Source: Betaproteobacteria bacterium (GTDB taxonomy: Bacteria > Pseudomonadota > Gammaproteobacteria > Burkholderiales > Thiobacillaceae). From it: a DNA stretch of 15,671 nucleotides. The stretch is from NCBI GenBank assembly GCA_020049245.1, contig JAIFLB010000017.1:1-15671 (forward strand), written 5' to 3'. The stretch's first letter is position 1, and the number at the start of each line of letters is the position of its first letter. The position numbers and the translations under genes were made by a program. The notes beneath the pieces are model-generated. The model ran no database searches. It was not told the DNA's origin and saw nothing but the letters and a program-made list of their open reading frames with translations. Shown here in pieces: positions 14,037 through 15,671 of this stretch.

Positions 14037-15671
14037 TTACGAGTCCAACTCGGGCACCACCCAACCCAGTTCTCGATGTATCGCCAGATGTCGCGGCGTC
14101 CAGGAATGCAATGTTTTGGCGACGAAATTGTGGCGGGCGACGTGGTAGCTGGGGTCGAAACCGTAGAAATTCCGCTGCATCTGCTTGAGTTCTTCGGCGC
14201 GGTAAACCGCCAGAGGTTTCAGGCTTTCATCCGCCGCCCGCCGCTGGCGCTTGGCGGCGATCCGATCGGCGAAATCGCCGCTGGCCGCGAGGGCTTCGGC
14301 CCGCTGTCCGACTAGCTGTTCAAAATCGGCCAGAGTTTGACCCAAACCCACATCACCCAAACCCTCGTCGCCAAAACCTGCATCGACAAAGCCGATTGCG
14401 GCCGCTTCGACGGCGCCCATCGGCAGGCGCCGCCGCATGATGTCTTTTGCAGCGGCCGTACCGACTCGACGTGGCAGTAGATAGCTCCAGAATTCCGAGC
14501 CGTGCAGGTTGCCCATGTTCTTGTAATGCGGGTTGAGCACAATGCCGCGCCGGGCCCAGACGAAATCGGCGGCCAGGGCCAGGAATGCGCCGCCAGCGCC
14601 GGCATTGCCGCGCAATGCGCTGACCGTCAGATGGCTTTGGGTTTCGATGATCGCCTGGCATAAATCGTCCATCGCGTTGATGTTGCGCCAGGATTCGTCG
14701 GGCGCGCTGGCGGCAGCTTCGATCCGGTTGAGGTCGAGGCCGTTGCTGAAGAAGTCCGCGCCACCTTGCAGCACGATGACCTTGGTCGGCCGCTGCGTAG
14801 CCGCCAGATACGCGGCGAGGAGCCTTTCGCATGCCGCTGTGCCCATCGCGCCGTTATAGAAATCGAAGCTTAAATAGCCGACCGCGCCGGCTTCCCGATA
14901 TTCGATCGCGTCCGATGTTGCGTCCGATGTTGTTTCAAGTTCAGGCAGCTCAGATGCTTCCGGGAAGGCGATGCAGGTCGGCAGTTTGATTCCGCCATCG
15001 ATCCGTTTGACATGGCCAATCCAGACCGCGCCATCCAGCGTCGCCCGCACGATGCCCTCGCCGGCGCGGCCAAGAATGTCGCCCGGCGTAGCAACGCCAG
15101 CCATCACTGCCGGGAAAGCTTTGGCATTGAACAACTGACATTCCTGATCGAACAATCGATCACGCACGCCCGGAAAACCATCGCCGCAACGCAGTTTGGC
15201 CAGCACGCGATGGATGTCGTCATGCCGCCAATCGATGTGGCGGTCGGCTTGCTTCATTAGCGGATGCATCGGCCGCAAGACTTGCGCTTGCGGCTGCCAG
15301 CCACCGGCGGCGTAATCCGGCAAGCGATCGATGGCGCTGAATACCGCGCGCACCGCCGCTTCGGTGACTTCATTGCGATACAGGCTGGACTTCATCGCCG
15401 GCCGCATGGCAAAGGTTTCCGCTGCCCAGACCGGGCCGGCATCCATTTCCGCTTCCGCCTGCAGCAGCGTCACGCCCCACTCGGCAGCGCCGTTCAGGAT
15501 CGCCCAGTCGAGCGCCGATGGACCGCGATCGCCGACGATGCCGGGATGCACGATCAGACAAAGGTGGTTTCGCCAGACCGATTCCGGAATCGCCCGGCGC
15601 AAATAAGGCGCCAGGATCAGATGCGGCCGGAACAAGGCGACGGCTTCCTCGGTCACTGTGTCGTTGATGTC
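14037..15671 (-). CDS. hypX: HypX/HoxX, CO-forming hydrogenase maturation protein (5' end outside window)
   Basis: HypX converts N10-formyl-THF, through formyl-CoA, to CO for the Fe(CN)2CO centre of [NiFe]-hydrogenase. It acts under aerobic conditions in families such as Cupriavidus HoxX. The visible 544 residues begin DINDTVTEEAVALFRP and run off the edge; I estimate about 30 N-terminal residues are missing. The first half is a formyl-THF transferase-like domain: LIVHPGIVGDRGPSALDWAI (the HypX form of the N-x-H motif, with Ile at the Asn position) and AEMDAGPVWA. The second half is an enoyl-CoA hydratase-like domain: GGADFFSNGLDL, RGNAGAGGAFLALAADFVWA and YKNMGNLHGSEFW, ending with the family tail (RNFYGFDPSYHVARHNFV). 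Two low-complexity inserts come from tandem repeats (14341-14385, 14908-14931). No other hyp or hydrogenase gene is visible. Confidence 0.93.
   Translation of the reverse strand, partial: DINDTVTEEAVALFRPHLILAPYLRRAIPESVWRNHLCLIVHPGIVGDRGPSALDWAILNGAAEWGVTLLQAEAEMDAGPVWAAETFAMRPAMKSSLYRNEVTEAAVRAVFSAIDRLPDYAAGGWQPQAQVLRPMHPLMKQADRHIDWRHDDIHRVLAKLRCGDGFPGVRDRLFDQECQLFNAKAFPAVMAGVATPGDILGRAGEGIVRATLDGAVWIGHVKRIDGGIKLPTCIAFPEASELPELETTSDATSDAIEYREAGAVGYLSFDFYNGAMGTAACERLLAAYLAATQRPTKVIVLQGGADFFSNGLDLNRIEAAASAPDESWRNINAMDDLCQAIIETQSHLTVSALRGNAGAGGAFLALAADFVWARRGIVLNPHYKNMGNLHGSEFWSYLLPRRVGTAAAKDIMRRRLPMGAVEAAAIGFVDAGFGDEGLGDVGLGQTLADFEQLVGQRAEALAASGDFADRIAAKRQRRAADESLKPLAVYRAEELKQMQRNFYGFDPSYHVARHNFVAKTLHSWTPRHLAIHRELGWVVPELDS
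14341..14385 (-). repeat. Degenerate 15-bp tandem repeat in hypX (three copies)
   Basis: Three consecutive 15-base units (14341-14355, 14356-14370, 14371-14385) match their neighbours at 12 and 11 of 15 positions. On the coding strand they give GFGDEGLGDVGLGQ, a Gly/Asp pentapeptide series between two helices of the hydratase-like domain. The frame is kept. Confidence 0.65.
14908..14931 (-). repeat. Perfect 12-bp tandem duplication in hypX (TSDA units)
   Basis: gcgtccgatgtt occurs twice in a row (14908-14919, 14920-14931) with no mismatch. It encodes TSDATSDA in the linker between the formyl-transfer and hydratase-like domains. The perfect identity suggests a recent duplication. Confidence 0.75.

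Noticed and set aside
13948..14064. Longer hflX start at 14064
   Set aside because: The extra 39 residues overlap the hypX 3' end, have no HflX similarity and lack a good ribosome site.

Overview
The window is GC-rich bacterial DNA with tightly packed genes. The gene set (rsxABCDGE directly followed by nth, a DUF1841 protein, a SulP transporter with a Cys-rich tail, HflX, HypX) points to a proteobacterium. A betaproteobacterium, possibly near Rhodocyclales/Nitrosomonadales, is my best guess from family knowledge; no rRNA or other taxonomic marker is present.

Layout. (1) 1-1340, + strand: a decayed CHASE-GGDEF membrane diguanylate cyclase, cut by the left window edge and broken by two internal frame-changing deletions. 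(2) 1458-2131, - strand: a two-gene FitAB/VapBC-type toxin-antitoxin module with an ATGA overlap, a readable promoter and a palindromic candidate operator. (3) 2346-2585, +: a small double-CDGSH iron-sulfur protein, flanked by a perfect 12-bp inverted repeat. (4) 2659-7835, +: a complete Rnf/Rsx electron-transport operon (rsxA-B-C-D-G-E), with most junctions overlapping. Genes nth, a FIST-domain protein and a DUF1841 protein follow in the same direction, probably as one long transcription unit. (5) 10019-12445, +: one uninterrupted reading frame that joins a SulP anion transporter, its STAS domain, a Cys-rich tail and a complete PduO-type cob(I)alamin adenosyltransferase. (6) 12481-15671, -: hflX (ribosome-associated GTPase) and, upstream of it, the 3' 94 % or so of hypX, whose product makes the CO ligand of [NiFe]-hydrogenase. 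hypX runs off the right edge.

How the genes fit together. The Rnf complex couples ferredoxin/NADH redox chemistry to ion flow across the membrane. Its Fe-S ligands (RsxA, RsxB, RsxC, RsxE) and covalent-flavin threonines (RsxD, RsxG) are all visible. A CDGSH Fe-S protein just upstream and the [4Fe-4S] glycosylase Nth just downstream place several Fe-S proteins side by side. HypX implies that a [NiFe]-hydrogenase is encoded elsewhere in the genome, one matured using formyl-THF-derived CO.

The most unusual items are the SulP-STAS-adenosyltransferase fusion; repeated in-frame 12/15-bp tandem duplications inside hflX and hypX, which create Asp/Gly-rich and His-rich inserts; and the inverted-repeat architecture around the CDGSH gene and the rnf promoter. 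I see no CRISPR array, tRNA, rRNA, insertion sequence or phage gene, and no gene-free stretch longer than 300 bases.
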